From JAGOPO01 sp035524755 (GTDB lineage: Bacteria; Patescibacteriota; Minisyncoccia; 2-02-FULL-40-12; GWA2-44-9), in assembly GCA_035524755.1 (NCBI GenBank), contig DATKOD010000007.1, forward strand, positions 1-31,199: DNA of 31,199 bases, given 5' to 3'. Below the pieces are notes generated by a model. It had not been told where the DNA came from. It ran no database searches and saw nothing but the letters and a program-made list of their open reading frames with translations. Both the position numbers and the translations under genes were made by a program. Positions 6,043-14,301 of this stretch are shown one piece after another (the stretch's first letter is position 1; every line of letters begins with the position of its first letter).

Positions 6043-9000
6043 ATGCGGTTCGTCCACCTGCACACCCACTCCCACTATTCCCTCCTGGACGGACTCTCCA
6101 AGGTTGATGCGCTCGTGAACCGGGCGCGCGCCCTTGGAATGGATTCCATGGCCATCACGGACCATGGTGCGCTCTACGGCGCGATCGAATTCTATAAGAA
6201 GGCGACCAAAGCGGGCATCAAGCCGATCATCGGCGTCGAGACGTACATCACCGACGGCTCGCGGTTCGATAAGAAGCCCGGTATCGATACCGACCGCCGG
6301 TGGCACCTCATCCTGCTCGCTGAGAACGAGACCGGGTACAAGAACTTGTTGAAACTGGTGACCGCGGCGCACCTGGAAGGGTTCTACTATAAGCCGCGCA
6401 TCGACCGTGAGCTGTTGCGCGCACACCACGAGGGGCTCATCGCGATGTCGTCGTGCCTGGGCGGCGAACTGTCGCAGGCGGTCATGCAGGGAGACATGGA
6501 GAAAGCCGAACGCATCGCCACCGAATACCGCTCCATCATGGGCGACGGCAACTACTTCGTGGAACTGCAGGTGCATGAGAACATGCCGGAACAGAAGAAG
6601 GTGAACGAAGGGCTCGTGGCCATTGCACGTAAACTCGGTCTGCCGGTCGTCGCCGGACAGGATTCGCACTACTGCACGGCCGACGACGCCCGCGCACACG
6701 ACATTCTCCTTGCGGTACAGACGGGCAATACCATCCATGATGAGAAACGGTTCTCGATGAACCAGGACGATTTCTCGTTCCTGTCGGCGGACGACATGGA
6801 GAAGAAGTTCCGCCGTGAGCTGCCGGATGACGTTGCCACCGAGGCCATCAACAACACCGCCGTCATCGCGGACCGGTGCAACGTCACGCTCGCGCTGGGC
6901 GCCTTTCACCTCCCGCCGTTCGCACTGCCTGACGGGTACCACGATCCCCACGAGTATCTCAAGGTGCTCGCCTACGAGGGCGCGAAGCAGCGTTTCGGCG
7001 AACCCGCTCCGGCCATTCTGGAACGATTGGATTACGAGTTGGGCGTCATCGCACAGACGGGATTCTCCAGCTATTTCCTCATCGTCGCCGATTTCGTGAA
7101 CTGGGCGAAACGCCAAGGCATCATGGTCGGGCCCGGACGCGGCTCGGGTGCCGGCTCGCTCTTGGCGTACCTGTTGCGCATCACGAACGTCGACCCGCTC
7201 AAATACAACCTGCTGTTCGAACGGTTCCTGAACCCGCAGCGCGTCAGCCCGCCTGATTTCGACCTGGACTTCGCGGACTCGCGTCGCGGAGAGGTGTTGC
7301 AGTACGTCACCGAGAAGTACGGCCGCGACCACGTCGCGCAGATCATCACGTTCGGCACGATGGCCGCACGCGGCGCCATCCGCGACGCCGGACGTGCCCT
7401 GGGCCACACGTACGACTTCTGCGACCGCATCGCGAAACTCCTGCCCGGCGGGCCCGTACCCGACTACCCGGGGAAGCGCGACGGCAAACCGTTCCTTGAG
7501 CATTGCGTCGAAACGATGGAGGAGGTCGCCGCGGTGTATCGCGCGGACCCCCAGGCGAAACAGCTCATCGACTCCGCAGCCCGCCTGGAAGGAGTCGCCC
7601 GGCACGCGTCCACGCACGCCTGCGCCGTGGTGATCACGCCGCAGCCGCTCACCGAATACCTTCCCCTGCAGCGGGGCACGAACGAAGAAGACATCATCAC
7701 CCAATACGAGATGAACGCCGTCGGCGACCTCGGACTTCTGAAGATGGACTTCTTGGGACTGGCGAACCTGACCATCATCGAGGATACGCTCAAGATGGTG
7801 AGGGCGAACCACGGCGTCGACATCGATATCGACAAGATCCCGCTGGACGATGCGAAGTCGTTCGCGCTTCTGCAGCAGGCACATACGACCGGGGTCTTCC
7901 AGCTGGAATCGGCCGGCATGAAACGGTACCTGCGGGAACTGAAACCGACCGGCATCGAGGATATCATCGCCATGGTAGCGCTGTACCGCCCGGGTCCGAT
8001 GGACCTCATTCCCGATTACATCGACCGCAAACACGGCCGCAAGCCGGTGGAATACCTGCATCCGAAGCTCGCGACCGTGCTCAACAACACGTACGGCGTC
8101 ATGGTGTACCAGGAGCAGCTCATCCAGGCGGTGCAGGCGCTCGCCGGTTTCACGCTCGCTGAAGCGGACGTCTTGCGAAAAGCCGTCGGGAAGAAGATCA
8201 AGAAGCTCTTGGATGAGCAGGAGGGCAAGTTCAAGGAGGGCGCCGCACGCGTGGGAACCTCCAAACCGATCGCGGACAAGTTCTGGGAACTCGTCGAACC
8301 GTTCAACCGGTATGCGTTCAACCGCAGTCACGCGGCATGCTACGCGATGATCGCCTATCAGACCGCATACCTGAAAGCAAACTGGCCCGCGGAATTCATG
8401 GCATCGTTCATGAATTCCGAGACGGGTGATGTGGAACGCGTCGCATTCCTGGTGGATGAGGCCCGCCAGATGGGAATTCCGGTCCTGCCGCCCGACGTGA
8501 ACGAATCGGGCGAGCGGTTCGCCGTGGTGACGACCGCCGAGGGTCCTGCACTGCGGTTCGGATTGGCGGCCGTCAAGAACGTCGGCAGCGCCATCGTCCA
8601 TGCCATCATCGCGGAACGGATCGCGAACGGTCCCTACTCCGGCATCGATGATCTCGTCCTGCGCATCCAGCACAAGGACATGAACCGTAAATCACTGGAG
8701 TCCCTGGCAAGGTGCGGAGCGTTGGACGCGCTCGGCGAGCGCAATGCGCTCCTGGCAAGCATCGATATGCTGCTCTCGTACGCGCGGGAGCGCTCGCGGC
8801 ACGCCGACCTGGGCCAGGCATCGCTCTTCGGTGAGACGACGGTCGCCGCGCCCGCGTTCCGACTGACTTCCGCTGAACCGGCGACGAAGGCCGAACGACT
8901 CCGTTGGGAGAAGGAACTCATCGGCCTCTATGTCTCCGAACATCCCCTGCACGACCTGCAGCAGCGCCTCGCCCTGGAACGGGTCACTGCCATCAAAGAC

Positions 9001-9273
9001 CTGAAGCCCGTCGCCGGGCAGCCGGCGAAGATCGCGGGGTTAGTGACCAGTTCGAAGAAGATCATCACGAAGACCGGCCGTCCGATGCTGTTCTCGCTCA
9101 TCGAGGACCTCACCAGCAAGATAGAAGTCGTCGTGTTCCCGTCGGTTCTGGAGAAGACGCCGAACGCATGGGCCGAGAACACCGTCGTGGTGCTCGCCGG
9201 GAAACTCGACAACCGCGACGGCAATCTGAAGCTCCTCTGCGATACGGCGAAGCCCATCGCTATCGTGGCCTAG
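6043..9273 (+). CDS. dnaE: DNA polymerase III alpha subunit
   Basis: This is the replicative polymerase (1076 residues). An N-terminal PHP domain begins HLHTHSHYSLLDG and keeps the metal-site segments ITDHG, GVETY, SSCLGG and QDSHY. The polymerase core contains GPGRGSGAGSLLAYLL (about residues 363-378) and the catalytic aspartates in SPPDFDLDFAD (about residues 404-414). The helix-hairpin-helix region follows (RKSLESLARCGALDAL). A C-terminal OB fold spans about residues 990-1070 (KIAGLVTSSKKIITKTGRPM). It is slightly shorter than the E. coli enzyme. Because QDSHY replaces the degenerate NDVRF of E. coli, the PHP site may be a working proofreading exonuclease. The ATG at 6043 begins the conserved motif. 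Confidence 0.98.
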   Translation: MRFVHLHTHSHYSLLDGLSKVDALVNRARALGMDSMAITDHGALYGAIEFYKKATKAGIKPIIGVETYITDGSRFDKKPGIDTDRRWHLILLAENETGYKNLLKLVTAAHLEGFYYKPRIDRELLRAHHEGLIAMSSCLGGELSQAVMQGDMEKAERIATEYRSIMGDGNYFVELQVHENMPEQKKVNEGLVAIARKLGLPVVAGQDSHYCTADDARAHDILLAVQTGNTIHDEKRFSMNQDDFSFLSADDMEKKFRRELPDDVATEAINNTAVIADRCNVTLALGAFHLPPFALPDGYHDPHEYLKVLAYEGAKQRFGEPAPAILERLDYELGVIAQTGFSSYFLIVADFVNWAKRQGIMVGPGRGSGAGSLLAYLLRITNVDPLKYNLLFERFLNPQRVSPPDFDLDFADSRRGEVLQYVTEKYGRDHVAQIITFGTMAARGAIRDAGRALGHTYDFCDRIAKLLPGGPVPDYPGKRDGKPFLEHCVETMEEVAAVYRADPQAKQLIDSAARLEGVARHASTHACAVVITPQPLTEYLPLQRGTNEEDIITQYEMNAVGDLGLLKMDFLGLANLTIIEDTLKMVRANHGVDIDIDKIPLDDAKSFALLQQAHTTGVFQLESAGMKRYLRELKPTGIEDIIAMVALYRPGPMDLIPDYIDRKHGRKPVEYLHPKLATVLNNTYGVMVYQEQLIQAVQALAGFTLAEADVLRKAVGKKIKKLLDEQEGKFKEGAARVGTSKPIADKFWELVEPFNRYAFNRSHAACYAMIAYQTAYLKANWPAEFMASFMNSETGDVERVAFLVDEARQMGIPVLPPDVNESGERFAVVTTAEGPALRFGLAAVKNVGSAIVHAIIAERIANGPYSGIDDLVLRIQHKDMNRKSLESLARCGALDALGERNALLASIDMLLSYARERSRHADLGQASLFGETTVAAPAFRLTSAEPATKAERLRWEKELIGLYVSEHPLHDLQQRLALERVTAIKDLKPVAGQPAKIAGLVTSSKKIITKTGRPMLFSLIEDLTSKIEVVVFPSVLEKTPNAWAENTVVVLAGKLDNRDGNLKLLCDTAKPIAIVA

Positions 9274-9290
9274 ATTCGCCGCGGTTTCTC

Positions 9291-9299
9291 TGCTAGGCT
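9291..9299 (+). promoter_or_regulatory. thrS extended -10
   Basis: TGC-TAGGCT (hexamer 9294-9299) ends seven bases before the thrS ATG. No SD and no convincing -35 are present. It lies in the 33-base gap after dnaE, so readthrough from dnaE is also possible. Confidence 0.42.
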
Positions 9300-9306
9300 G
9301 TGCGTT

Positions 9307-11046
9307 ATGGCGACCGACCTAGAACATGCACGGCACACATTGGCGCATCTGCTCGCGGCAGCGGTGTTGAAGTTGCATCCCGACGCGAAGCGGACCATCG
9401 GGCCGGCGATCGATACCGGCTTCTACTACGACTTCGAATTCTCCTCCCCTATCTCGGAGGAAGATCTGCCCCGTATCGAGAAGGAGATGAAGAAACTTCT
9501 TCCGACCTGGACTTCCTTCGAGCACAAAGAGGTCACGCCGGACGAAGCGCGCGCATTCTTCAAAGACAACCCCTATAAGCTCGAACTCATCGACGACATC
9601 GTCGCCAAGGGCGAGAAACTCACCCTGTATACCTCCGGCGAATTCACCGACCTGTGCCGCGGCGGCCATGTGGACGACCCATCGCATGATATCCCGGCTG
9701 ATTCGTTCAAGCTCGACAAGCTGGCGGGCGCCTACTGGCGCGGTGACGAAAAGAACAAGCAACTGACCCGGATCTACGGCCTCGCGTTCGCGAACGCCGG
9801 CGAGTTGAACGCATATGTGAAGATGCTGGAGGAGGCGCGTAAGCGCGACCACAAGATCCTCGGACCGCAGCTTGACCTCTTCGTCTTCTCCGACCTGGTG
9901 GGCTCCGGCTTGCCGCTGTGGACGCCACGCGGCACATTGGTCCGCAATCTCTTGGATGATTTCGTCTGGTCGCTCCGGCTCGCGCGGGGCTACGAACGCG
10001 TGGAAATCCCGCATATCACGAAGCGCGAGCTCTATGAGAAAAGCGGTCATTGGGAGAAGTATAAGGATGATCTCTTCAAGATCCGGACGCGCGAGGATCA
10101 CGAGTTCGCAATGAAGCCGATGAACTGCCCGCACCACACTCAGATCTACGCGCGCCGCCAGTTCAGCTACCGCGACCTGCCTCAACGGTATGCGAACACG
10201 ACGATGGTGTACCGCGATGAGCAAACCGGCGAACTTTCGGGACTCTCCCGCGCCCGCAGCTTCACCCAAGACGATGCACACGTGTTCTGCCGGCTGTCCC
10301 AGGCCAAGGACGAATTCCTGAAGATCTGGGACATCATCCATGAGTTCTACGGCGCGTTCGGATTCACCCTTGCGGTCCGGCTGTCGCGCCACGATCCCGC
10401 GCACCCCGAAAAATATCTAGGTGATCCCGACAAATGGAAGACAGCCGAGTCACTCCTGGAAGAGATTGTCCACGAGAAGAAGGTCGCATATATCGACGGC
10501 ACAGGAGAAGCCGCGTTCTACGGTCCCAAACTGGATTTCCTCGCCAAGGATTCCTTGGGCCGCGAGTGGCAAGTGGCTACCATCCAACTCGACTTGAACA
10601 TGCCGGACCGCTTTGATCTCGTCTGCGCTAATGAGAAGGGCGAGAAGGAACGTATCGTGATGATCCACGCCGCCATCATGGGCTCCATCGAACGATTCCT
10701 CTCCATCCTCATCGAGGATACCGCCGGTGCGTTCCCGCTCTGGCTGTCGCCGATGCAGGTCTCGATCCACCCTATCAGCGAGAAGCACGCCGACGCCGCG
10801 ATTAAAGTTGCCACTGAACTCCGTGTCGCGGGTCTGCGTGTGGACGTCTCGACCGGCGATGAAACCATCGGGAAGCGCATCCGTGCGTCAGAAACATGGA
10901 AAGTACCCTACTCCGTCATCCTGGGTGACAAGGACATCGCGGCCAACGTCGTATCGGTGCGCAAGCGGGGCGGCGAAGATCTCGGCCAGATGCCGTTGAG
11001 CGAACTCACGTCGCGCCTCCGTCAAGAGATCGAACAAAAGAAATAA
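9307..11046 (+). CDS. thrS: Threonyl-tRNA synthetase lacking the N-terminal TGS domain
   Basis: ThrRS charges tRNA-Thr. The 579-residue protein starts directly in the editing domain (HTLAHLLAAAV with the HxxxH site at residues 10-14, and CRGGHV near residue 118). It therefore lacks the roughly 60-residue TGS domain of the E. coli enzyme. The class II core carries MKPMNCPHH (zinc Cys), YRDEQTGELSGLSRARSFTQ (motif 2), DDAH (zinc His), MIHAAIMGSIERF (zinc His and motif 3), and a C-terminal anticodon-binding domain from about residue 475. All catalytic and zinc residues I can identify are intact. The ATG at 9307 follows an extended -10 by seven bases, and no longer in-frame start makes a TGS domain. 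Confidence 0.97.
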   Translation: MATDLEHARHTLAHLLAAAVLKLHPDAKRTIGPAIDTGFYYDFEFSSPISEEDLPRIEKEMKKLLPTWTSFEHKEVTPDEARAFFKDNPYKLELIDDIVAKGEKLTLYTSGEFTDLCRGGHVDDPSHDIPADSFKLDKLAGAYWRGDEKNKQLTRIYGLAFANAGELNAYVKMLEEARKRDHKILGPQLDLFVFSDLVGSGLPLWTPRGTLVRNLLDDFVWSLRLARGYERVEIPHITKRELYEKSGHWEKYKDDLFKIRTREDHEFAMKPMNCPHHTQIYARRQFSYRDLPQRYANTTMVYRDEQTGELSGLSRARSFTQDDAHVFCRLSQAKDEFLKIWDIIHEFYGAFGFTLAVRLSRHDPAHPEKYLGDPDKWKTAESLLEEIVHEKKVAYIDGTGEAAFYGPKLDFLAKDSLGREWQVATIQLDLNMPDRFDLVCANEKGEKERIVMIHAAIMGSIERFLSILIEDTAGAFPLWLSPMQVSIHPISEKHADAAIKVATELRVAGLRVDVSTGDETIGKRIRASETWKVPYSVILGDKDIAANVVSVRKRGGEDLGQMPLSELTSRLRQEIEQKK

Positions 11047-11072
11047 GAAAACGGGACCCCGAAGGGTCCCGT
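11041..11072 (-). terminator. Terminator of the 168-residue membrane-protein gene
   Basis: A 9-bp stem (11051-11059 with 11064-11072, loop CGAA) is followed on the minus strand by TTTCTTATTT. It sits between convergent thrS and the membrane-protein gene. On the plus strand no T tract follows, so it serves mainly the minus gene. Confidence 0.75.
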
Positions 11073-11579
11073 TCAGTGCCGGGCGACCAAGAGACTGATG
11101 CCGGCCACGTAGAAGCAGTACTTGATGATGGTGCACAGGACGATGATGGTCATGCTGCCGGGCAGTTTCGCCGTCCGCCAGATGGCGACCGCGGCCATGC
11201 GCGATATCGGGGTGAACGGAATCGGGTTCAGGCATCCTACGCACATCGTCGTGTAGCCACCAGCCTCGAGTACCGGACAGATGATGGAACGGTATCGGTC
11301 GAGGTCGGGCATGTACCGGGTTCGGAATGCCTGCCATCCATCGCGGAAACCGGCATGGAGCCATTGCAGTCTCACGTACGAACTCACGCGGTCACGGGCC
11401 TGCCCGACCAACCAGTACTCCCCCACGAGTTGGGCCATCGAAATGGCCAACGCCACAACCAGTACGGGGAACGCTCTGATACCGCGGATACGACCCAGTC
11501 CGACGATCGCTTCGGGAAACGGCATCACAACCGCGGTTGCCAGAAGGCCGACCACGAACATCTTGATCGCGAGCCGCAC
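11073..11579 (-). CDS. Hypothetical membrane protein, possibly VTT/YqaA-like
   Basis: This 168-residue protein has hydrophobic segments at about residues 5-28 and 36-58 and a C-terminal one at 140-165. A conserved-looking loop CVGCLNPIPFTPISRMAAVA (about residues 112-131) precedes a short hydrophobic stretch. The proline-rich NPIPFTP followed by small residues recalls the re-entrant loop of VTT/SNARE-associated (YqaA/DedA) membrane proteins. The similarity is loose, so the family is uncertain. The start is the GTG at 11577-11579, supported by SD AAGGAGGGG at about six bases. It diverges from miaA across 52 bases and ends at a clear terminator. Confidence 0.6.
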   Translation of the reverse strand: MRLAIKMFVVGLLATAVVMPFPEAIVGLGRIRGIRAFPVLVVALAISMAQLVGEYWLVGQARDRVSSYVRLQWLHAGFRDGWQAFRTRYMPDLDRYRSIICPVLEAGGYTTMCVGCLNPIPFTPISRMAAVAIWRTAKLPGSMTIIVLCTIIKYCFYVAGISLLVARH

Positions 11580-11590
11580 CCATCCCCTCC

Positions 11591-11619
11591 TTGTGATTCA
11601 ATGAGCGACAGGGTACAGT
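11591..11619 (+). promoter_or_regulatory. miaA promoter
   Basis: TTGTGA (11591-11596), a 17-base spacer and TACAGT (11614-11619) lie 12 bases before the miaA ATG. TTGTGA also serves dnaE and TACAGT also serves gatB, suggesting a local promoter style. The leader would be about five to six bases, too short for an SD. Confidence 0.6.
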
Positions 11620-11631
11620 ATACCACGAAAT

Positions 11632-12528
11632 ATGGAGAAAATCAAACACCGAATAATCGTCATCGCCGGTCCCACGGCGTCCGGAAAATCTGATATCGCC
11701 ATCCGTCTGGCGCGGAGATTCAACGGCGAAATTATCTCCGCTGACTCGCGCCAGGTATACCGTGGCATGGACATCGGCACCGGCAAAGTCACGAAACGCG
11801 AGCAGAAGCTCGTGCGGCATCGGTTGCTCGATGTCGCCTCCCCTACTCGCCAGTACTCCGTGGTGCGGTGGCGCCGGGCGGCATCACATGCCATCGCCGA
11901 CGCTCTCCGTCGCGGCAAGGTTCCGATCGTCTGTGGCGGCACCGGATTCTGGATCGATGCGCTCGTCTATGGCCGCTCCATCCCTGACGTGAGGCCGGAT
12001 GCAAAACTCCGTGCGCGCTTGCACACGCTCACGACTCCGCAGCTCTACGCGCGTCTCCGGAAGCTGGATCCCACCCGCGCCGCCGCCATCGACCGACATA
12101 ACCCGGTGCGGCTTATCCGCGCGCTGGAGATCGTCATGAAGACCGGAAAACCCGTCCCCCATGCCATGGGTACCGCGAACTATGATGTGCTCTATCTGGC
12201 CGTCTCGCGGCCCATGACCACACTGAAGCAACGCATCGAGAGAAGACTGGATGCACGGCTGAAATCGGGCATGGTCGCTGAGGCCCGCCGTCTGCGCGCT
12301 TCCGGTGTATCATGGAAACGACTGGAATCGTTCGGCCTTGAGTATCGTTGGCTCGCACTCTTCCTTCAGCACAAAATGACCCGAACCGAGATGCGGCATG
12401 GACTCCTTCGCGATATCATCGCGTATGCGAAACGTCAGGTGACCTGGTGGAGAAGGAATACGGATATTCGCCGGATTACCGGCACCGTCGAGGCGGAAAG
12501 ACTTGCCAAAAGATTTCTTTCGGTGTAG
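11632..12528 (+). CDS. miaA: tRNA dimethylallyltransferase
   Basis: MiaA adds the dimethylallyl group to N6 of A37 in tRNAs reading UNN codons, including the tRNA-Leu(CAA) at 1657. The 298-residue protein has the P-loop IAGPTASGKSD (residues 11-21), the substrate motif ISADSRQVYRGMDIGTGK (about residues 35-52), CGGTGFWIDAL (dimethylallyl-PP site) and NPVRLIRALEIV. The C-terminal segment ESFGLEYRWLALF is also typical. The length is normal. No SD is present, and a promoter lies immediately upstream. TsaC at 3433-4065 modifies the same A37 position in a different tRNA set. Confidence 0.96.
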   Translation: MEKIKHRIIVIAGPTASGKSDIAIRLARRFNGEIISADSRQVYRGMDIGTGKVTKREQKLVRHRLLDVASPTRQYSVVRWRRAASHAIADALRRGKVPIVCGGTGFWIDALVYGRSIPDVRPDAKLRARLHTLTTPQLYARLRKLDPTRAAAIDRHNPVRLIRALEIVMKTGKPVPHAMGTANYDVLYLAVSRPMTTLKQRIERRLDARLKSGMVAEARRLRASGVSWKRLESFGLEYRWLALFLQHKMTRTEMRHGLLRDIIAYAKRQVTWWRRNTDIRRITGTVEAERLAKRFLSV

Positions 12529-12531
12529 AAT
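12503..12531 (+). promoter_or_regulatory. Promoter of the 75-residue orphan gene
   Basis: TTGCCA (12503-12508), a 17-base spacer and TAGAAT (12526-12531) form a near-consensus promoter inside the last codons of miaA. The start near 12538 gives a leader of about 20 bases that contains a palindrome and an SD. Confidence 0.7.
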
Positions 12532-12535
12532 TCTT

Positions 12536-12547
12536 TCCGCTAGCGGA
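12536..12547 (+). repeat. 12-base palindrome in the leader of the 75-residue orphan
   Basis: TCCGCTAGCGGA reads the same on both strands and lies between the -10 hexamer and the GTG start. Its right arm runs into the SD GGAGG (12545-12549). It could be a repressor operator at the transcription start or an RNA fold that hides part of the SD. The function is not shown. Confidence 0.5.
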
Positions 12548-12557
12548 GGAATATGAA

Positions 12558-12785
12558 GTGATACGAGATGACCATGCCCCATGGACGCTCCACGTCGATC
12601 GTGAGCGTGACCGCGCCCTCATCAGAGTCGCCCATCATTCGTACCTTCGCATCAGCATTCAGCCGCTAACCGAGCTTGGAGTGCCAACACTCACCGGTCC
12701 GAGCGAGTCCGAACGGCTGCGAACCATCACTGGATGGATCCAAATTCGAAGGTTCCTCATGTCGAAGATGCCCCTGCATCCGTAA
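12558..12785 (+). CDS. Orphan hypothetical protein, 75 residues
   Basis: I do not recognise this protein. It starts at the GTG at 12558, with SD GGAGG (12545-12549) eight bases upstream. The nearby ATG at 12553 gives only two codons. The protein is soluble, with a basic and hydrophobic C-terminus (GWIQIRRFLMSKMPLHP), and has alternating hydrophobic stretches such as RALIRVAHHSYLRISIQPL that could be beta strands. It has its own near-consensus promoter inside miaA and its own terminator, strong signs of a real gene. It converges with gatB. Confidence 0.62.
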   Translation: MIRDDHAPWTLHVDRERDRALIRVAHHSYLRISIQPLTELGVPTLTGPSESERLRTITGWIQIRRFLMSKMPLHP

Positions 12786-12794
12786 TAGTCCGGC

Positions 12795-12826
12795 GCCCGC
12801 CACTCATTGGCGGGCTTTATTATTTC
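12795..12826 (+). terminator. Terminator of the 75-residue orphan
   Basis: An 8-bp stem (GCCCGCCA, 12795-12802, with TTGGCGGGC region 12808-12815) and a five-base loop are followed by TTTATTATTTC. The T tract runs into the end of gatB on the other strand. Confidence 0.82.
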
Positions 12827-14238
12827 AGTTTCTCGCGTAAGAGCTGTTCGGCCATCTGAGGATTCGCTTTGCCCTTGGAGAGCGCCATGACTTTGCCGAC
12901 CAGCGCTTTCATCGCGGCTTCTTTGCCGCCCTTGAAATCGGCGGCGACTTTCTCGGATTGTGCGATCGCGTCTTCTACGAATCGATTCATGTCGTCGGAA
13001 TCCGACACCTGTGCGAGGTCGTGCTGATTGATAAGATGTTCCGGTGTATCGCCGGTTTCCCACATGTACGCCAGGAGCTTCTGGGCGCCGGTGCTGGAAA
13101 CCTGTCCGGATGCGACACGTATGATGAAGTCAGCGAAGTTTTCTGCGGTCAATTTCGTATCCTGTGGAATCGCATTCGCGGTAGCCAGAAACGGCTGCAA
13201 TTGGACGATGAGCCAGTTCGCCGCCGTTTTGTTGAGCTTCGGGTCATCAAGTTCACTCGCAACATCTTCGAAGAAATCCCCCAGCTCCTTGAAAATTGTC
13301 AGGATTTCCACATCAGCGGCCGGCAGTCCGTATTCCTTGACGAACCGTTCGCGGCGCGCCTGCGGAAGTTCAGGGATGGTCGCGCGAAGCTCTTCGATTT
13401 CAGCATCGGTCAGGACGATGGGCGGCAAGTCGGGCTCCGGGAAGTACCGGTAGTCCGCGCTTCCCTCTTTGGTCCGTTGGCTCACGGTGATGCCTTTGAT
13501 GTCGTCCCACCCGCGCGTCTCCTGCACGAGTTTCTCTCCGGCATCCAGTACCGTTGTCTGACGTTCGATTTCGTATTGCGCCGCGCGCGCCGCGGAAGAG
13601 ATGGAATTGATGTTCTTCACTTCCACCTTGGTGCCATATTCTTTCTGGCCGGTGGGTCGAATGGACAGGTTGACCTCAACGCGCATCTGGCCTTTTTCCA
13701 TATCAGCATCGGACACGCCAAGATACCGCAGCAACAGCTGCAGCTCCGTGGCGAATCTCCGCACATCTTCGGGATCATGCAGATCCGGGTGCGTCACCAA
13801 TTCCAAGAGCGGCACGCCGGCTCGGTTGTAATCAGCCAACGACCATTCCGGGTCGCGGTCATGGATGAGCCGACCGGCATCTTCCTCCAGATGGATACGT
13901 TCGATGCGCACACCACCGAGCTTCCCCTCGCGACAGAACGGCATTTGGAACTGCGATATCTGGTACCCCTTGGGCAGGTCAGGATAGAAATAGTTCTTGC
14001 GTTCGAAGAACGTGTATTTCTCGATGGAACACCCTAAGGCAAGTCCGACCTGGATGACTTTTTCGATGGCAGTGCGATTTGCTACCGGCAATGTGCCCGG
14101 GTGGCCCATGCATAAGGGACAGACATTGAAGTTGGGACGCTTTTCCAGCGGATCATTGGCGCAGTCGCAGAACATCTTGGTTGCAGTGTTGAGCTCCGCG
14201 TGGATTTCCAGTCCGATTGTCGTCAGATACTCGGCCAT
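12820..14238 (-). CDS. gatB: Asp-tRNA(Asn)/Glu-tRNA(Gln) amidotransferase subunit B
   Basis: GatB is the kinase/transamidase subunit of GatCAB, which turns Glu-tRNA(Gln) or Asp-tRNA(Asn) into the amidated forms. The N-terminus TTIGLEIHAELNTATKMFC, the zinc cysteines in FCDCAND and VCPLCMGHPGTLP, and RKNYFYPDLPKGYQISQF are all diagnostic. A C-terminal helical and YqeY-like tail occupies about residues 290-472. The length of 472 is normal. It implies indirect charging of Gln and/or Asn tRNA. GatA and GatC are not in this window. The ATG at 14236-14238 lacks an SD and follows an extended -10 by eight bases. Confidence 0.97.
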   Translation of the reverse strand: MAEYLTTIGLEIHAELNTATKMFCDCANDPLEKRPNFNVCPLCMGHPGTLPVANRTAIEKVIQVGLALGCSIEKYTFFERKNYFYPDLPKGYQISQFQMPFCREGKLGGVRIERIHLEEDAGRLIHDRDPEWSLADYNRAGVPLLELVTHPDLHDPEDVRRFATELQLLLRYLGVSDADMEKGQMRVEVNLSIRPTGQKEYGTKVEVKNINSISSAARAAQYEIERQTTVLDAGEKLVQETRGWDDIKGITVSQRTKEGSADYRYFPEPDLPPIVLTDAEIEELRATIPELPQARRERFVKEYGLPAADVEILTIFKELGDFFEDVASELDDPKLNKTAANWLIVQLQPFLATANAIPQDTKLTAENFADFIIRVASGQVSSTGAQKLLAYMWETGDTPEHLINQHDLAQVSDSDDMNRFVEDAIAQSEKVAADFKGGKEAAMKALVGKVMALSKGKANPQMAEQLLREKLK

Positions 14239-14246
14239 GATTGCCT

Positions 14247-14255
14247 ACTGTAGCA
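14247..14255 (-). promoter_or_regulatory. gatB extended -10, leaderless geometry
   Basis: On the minus strand TGC-TACAGT (14255-14247) ends eight bases before the gatB ATG. There is no SD in the short leader and no good -35. It sits just after the tmk terminator, so gatB needs its own start. Confidence 0.5.
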
Positions 14256-14264
14256 CGGAACATC

Positions 14265-14301
14265 ATCAAAAAGAAACGGCCCCCTACGGTGTGTAGGGGG
14301 C
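14265..14301 (-). terminator. Terminator of the thyX-dCMP deaminase-tmk operon
   Basis: A perfect 9-bp GC-rich stem (14279-14287 with 14293-14301) is followed on the minus strand by CGTTTCTTTTTG. The tmk stop codon lies inside the stem. Confidence 0.85.

Noticed and set aside
5926..8673. A very long open frame on the minus strand, continuous with rpmF and opposite dnaE.
   Set aside because: Only the last 74 codons match a known protein (L32). The rest is antisense to intact dnaE and comes from codon bias in GC-rich coding DNA.
9319..10404. A 361-codon minus-strand frame opposite thrS.
   Set aside because: thrS is complete with all motifs, and this frame has no family features or start signals.
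12958..14037. A 359-codon plus-strand frame opposite gatB.
   Set aside because: It is antisense to a complete, well-conserved gatB and shows no motifs.
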